A stretch of DNA of 64,000 nucleotides. Source: Desulforhopalus singaporensis. GTDB taxonomy: Bacteria; Desulfobacterota; Desulfobulbia; Desulfobulbales; Desulfocapsaceae. The notes under the pieces were generated by a model, which ran no database searches, was not told the DNA's origin, and saw nothing but the letters and a program-made list of their open reading frames with translations. The translations under genes and the position numbers were made by a program. This document shows, one piece after another, positions 63,014 to 64,000 of this stretch (positions are counted from its first letter, which is position 1; each line of letters opens with the position of its first letter). The stretch is taken from contig NZ_FNJI01000002.1 of assembly GCF_900104445.1 (NCBI RefSeq), positions 124,001 through 188,000 of the forward strand, written 5' to 3'.

Positions 63014-64000
63014 ATCTTCAACCCTTGCCAGCAGCAGACCGCCTGCCGCGAACAATACCAGAATAGACAAGAGCCCCCAGCGGCTCTGACCGGTGGCAGC
63101 GGCCACAAGGCCCATGAGAAGCGGTCCGCTGATCGCCGCAAATTTTCCGAACACATTGTAAAACCCGAAGAATTCAGCACTTCTTTCCACCGGGATCAAC
63201 CTGGCAAAATAGCTCCTGCTCAACGCCTGCATCCCGCCCATGGCGGAGGCGATCAAAAAAGCCACCGCCCAGAACAGACAGCTCCGCACCAGCGGTTGCA
63301 GCTCAAAGCTGAGGCAGAAGCCCATGACGGTTGCAACGATGTAGATGGCGATCCCGCAATAGAGCATGTTTTTTACTCCGAAACGACCCGATAACCAGCC
63401 ATAGACGATGGTAGAGGGAAAAGCCACAAGCTGGATAAAGAGCAGCACCACCAGCATCATTGCCGGGCTGAACCCGAGATCTATTCCGTAGGCGGTGGAC
63501 ATTGAGATAAGGGTTCCAATACCGTCGATATAAAAAAAGTACGCGGCGAGAAAAACAAATATCTGGTGGTGGCTGCTGATCTCCAGAAAGGTTGCCGCCA
63601 CCCGCCTGAGTCCGTAAATGACAGAGCCGTTGCCATCGGCAGTACGGTATCGCTGCCTGACGTTGAGTACCAGCGGCACCGACAGCCCCAGCCACCAGAG
63701 TGCCACGACAGCGAACCCCATCCTGGTCTCGTGCACCGGCAGTCCCCCGGAAATTCCGGCAGAAAATATCAGCCCGATGATGAGAACAAACGGCACGACG
63801 CTGCCCACGTAACCGTACCCGTACCCCAGCGCCGATACGCGGTCCATCCGCTCATAAGTGGCCACATCGACGAGAAATGCATCGTAGAATATATTGGCGC
63901 CTCCCCAGCCGATCCTGGCGATTACCAGCAGGAATAGACAATAGAGCCACTGGTTGGCCCCGACGGTTGTGAGAAGCAGGGTAAAACCAACCCCCAGCCC
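62993..64000 (-). CDS. MFS transporter of the UMF1/Atg22-like family, C-terminal part
   Basis: At least 335 codons; the frame continues past the window edge, so the start is missing. Around nine helices are visible. The family-like segments are NIFYDAFLVDVATYERMDRVSALGYGYGYVGS and, near the end, FFGFYNVFGKFAAISGPLLMG, typical of UMF1 transporters of bacteria. The substrate is unknown. Convergent with the ClC gene. It reads without breaks, so it is probably intact beyond the window. Confidence 0.88.
   Translation of the reverse strand, partial: GLGVGFTLLLTTVGANQWLYCLFLLVIARIGWGGANIFYDAFLVDVATYERMDRVSALGYGYGYVGSVVPFVLIIGLIFSAGISGGLPVHETRMGFAVVALWWLGLSVPLVLNVRQRYRTADGNGSVIYGLRRVAATFLEISSHHQIFVFLAAYFFYIDGIGTLISMSTAYGIDLGFSPAMMLVVLLFIQLVAFPSTIVYGWLSGRFGVKNMLYCGIAIYIVATVMGFCLSFELQPLVRSCLFWAVAFLIASAMGGMQALSRSYFARLIPVERSAEFFGFYNVFGKFAAISGPLLMGLVAAATGQSRWGLLSILVLFAAGGLLLARVEDPGLDGD

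Noticed and set aside
1-64000. Search by eye for rRNA, tRNA, CRISPR arrays, insertion sequences, integrases or phage genes
   Set aside because: None was seen; gaps are short and every larger open frame belongs to a chromosomal gene family. A dedicated RNA search was not possible here.

Overview
The window looks like chromosomal DNA from a marine or sediment sulfate-reducing bacterium of the Desulfobulbales type (Desulforhopalus/Desulfopila-like). This is inferred from gene content and protein character, not from a search. The support is: a complete taurine dissimilation route using sulfoacetaldehyde acetyltransferase (the route known for taurine-fermenting Desulforhopalus), a TRAP transporter of the taurine type, a divergent DnaA, and a Gram-negative envelope (BamA, RND and TolC systems). 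I saw no rRNA, tRNA, CRISPR array, insertion sequence or prophage.

Layout. 1-2.4 kb: the 5' part of dnaA (minus strand), an AT-rich candidate oriC with two perfect DnaA boxes, and comF. 2.7-13.7 kb: housekeeping genes bamA, mfd, a HAD phosphatase, a glycine-zipper lipoprotein, an EamA transporter, a CDP-alcohol phosphatidyltransferase and a J-domain protein. 13.8-27.9 kb: the metabolic island. It holds (a) an ornithine-cyclodeaminase-family dehydrogenase plus a three-subunit FAD/Fe-S oxidoreductase of the octopine oxidase/HcnABC kind and a cupin; (b) xsc-tpa-ald-gntR; (c) a three-gene TRAP transporter. The promoters of (a), (b) and (c) share a TTGACA -35 box and a near-identical palindrome (best form ATCTGATATATCAGAT) over the -10 region, so one GntR-family repressor probably controls all three. 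28-35 kb: an SDR enzyme, a cupin and a GldA/GldFG-like ABC system with a DUF4340 protein. 35.7-41.6 kb: a tripartite RND efflux system. 41.7-51.8 kb: an NlpC/P60 lipoprotein, a 2-hydroxyacid dehydrogenase, a pyruvate dehydrogenase operon (E1a, E1b, E2 and an E3-like flavoprotein lacking key catalytic residues), a ketopantoate-reductase-family protein, a ferritin-like protein, a UPF0173 hydrolase, a TerB-like protein and dodecin. 52-58 kb: a secreted protein of unknown function and a MacAB/TolC-type export operon. 58-64 kb: a PflX-like radical SAM enzyme, aroC, a CBS-domain ClC channel and a partial MFS transporter.

How the island should work. TRAP imports the sulfonate. Tpa moves the amino group of taurine to pyruvate, giving sulfoacetaldehyde and alanine. 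Ald regenerates pyruvate, ammonium and NADH. Xsc splits sulfoacetaldehyde with phosphate into acetyl phosphate (ATP through acetate kinase, not in the window) and sulfite (electron acceptor for Dsr, not in the window). The most interesting proposal is that the co-regulated oxidoreductase module releases taurine from an N-substituted taurine. A taurine opine such as tauropine is attractive because its cleavage would give taurine and pyruvate, exactly the two substrates of Tpa. This is a hypothesis from context and family precedent.
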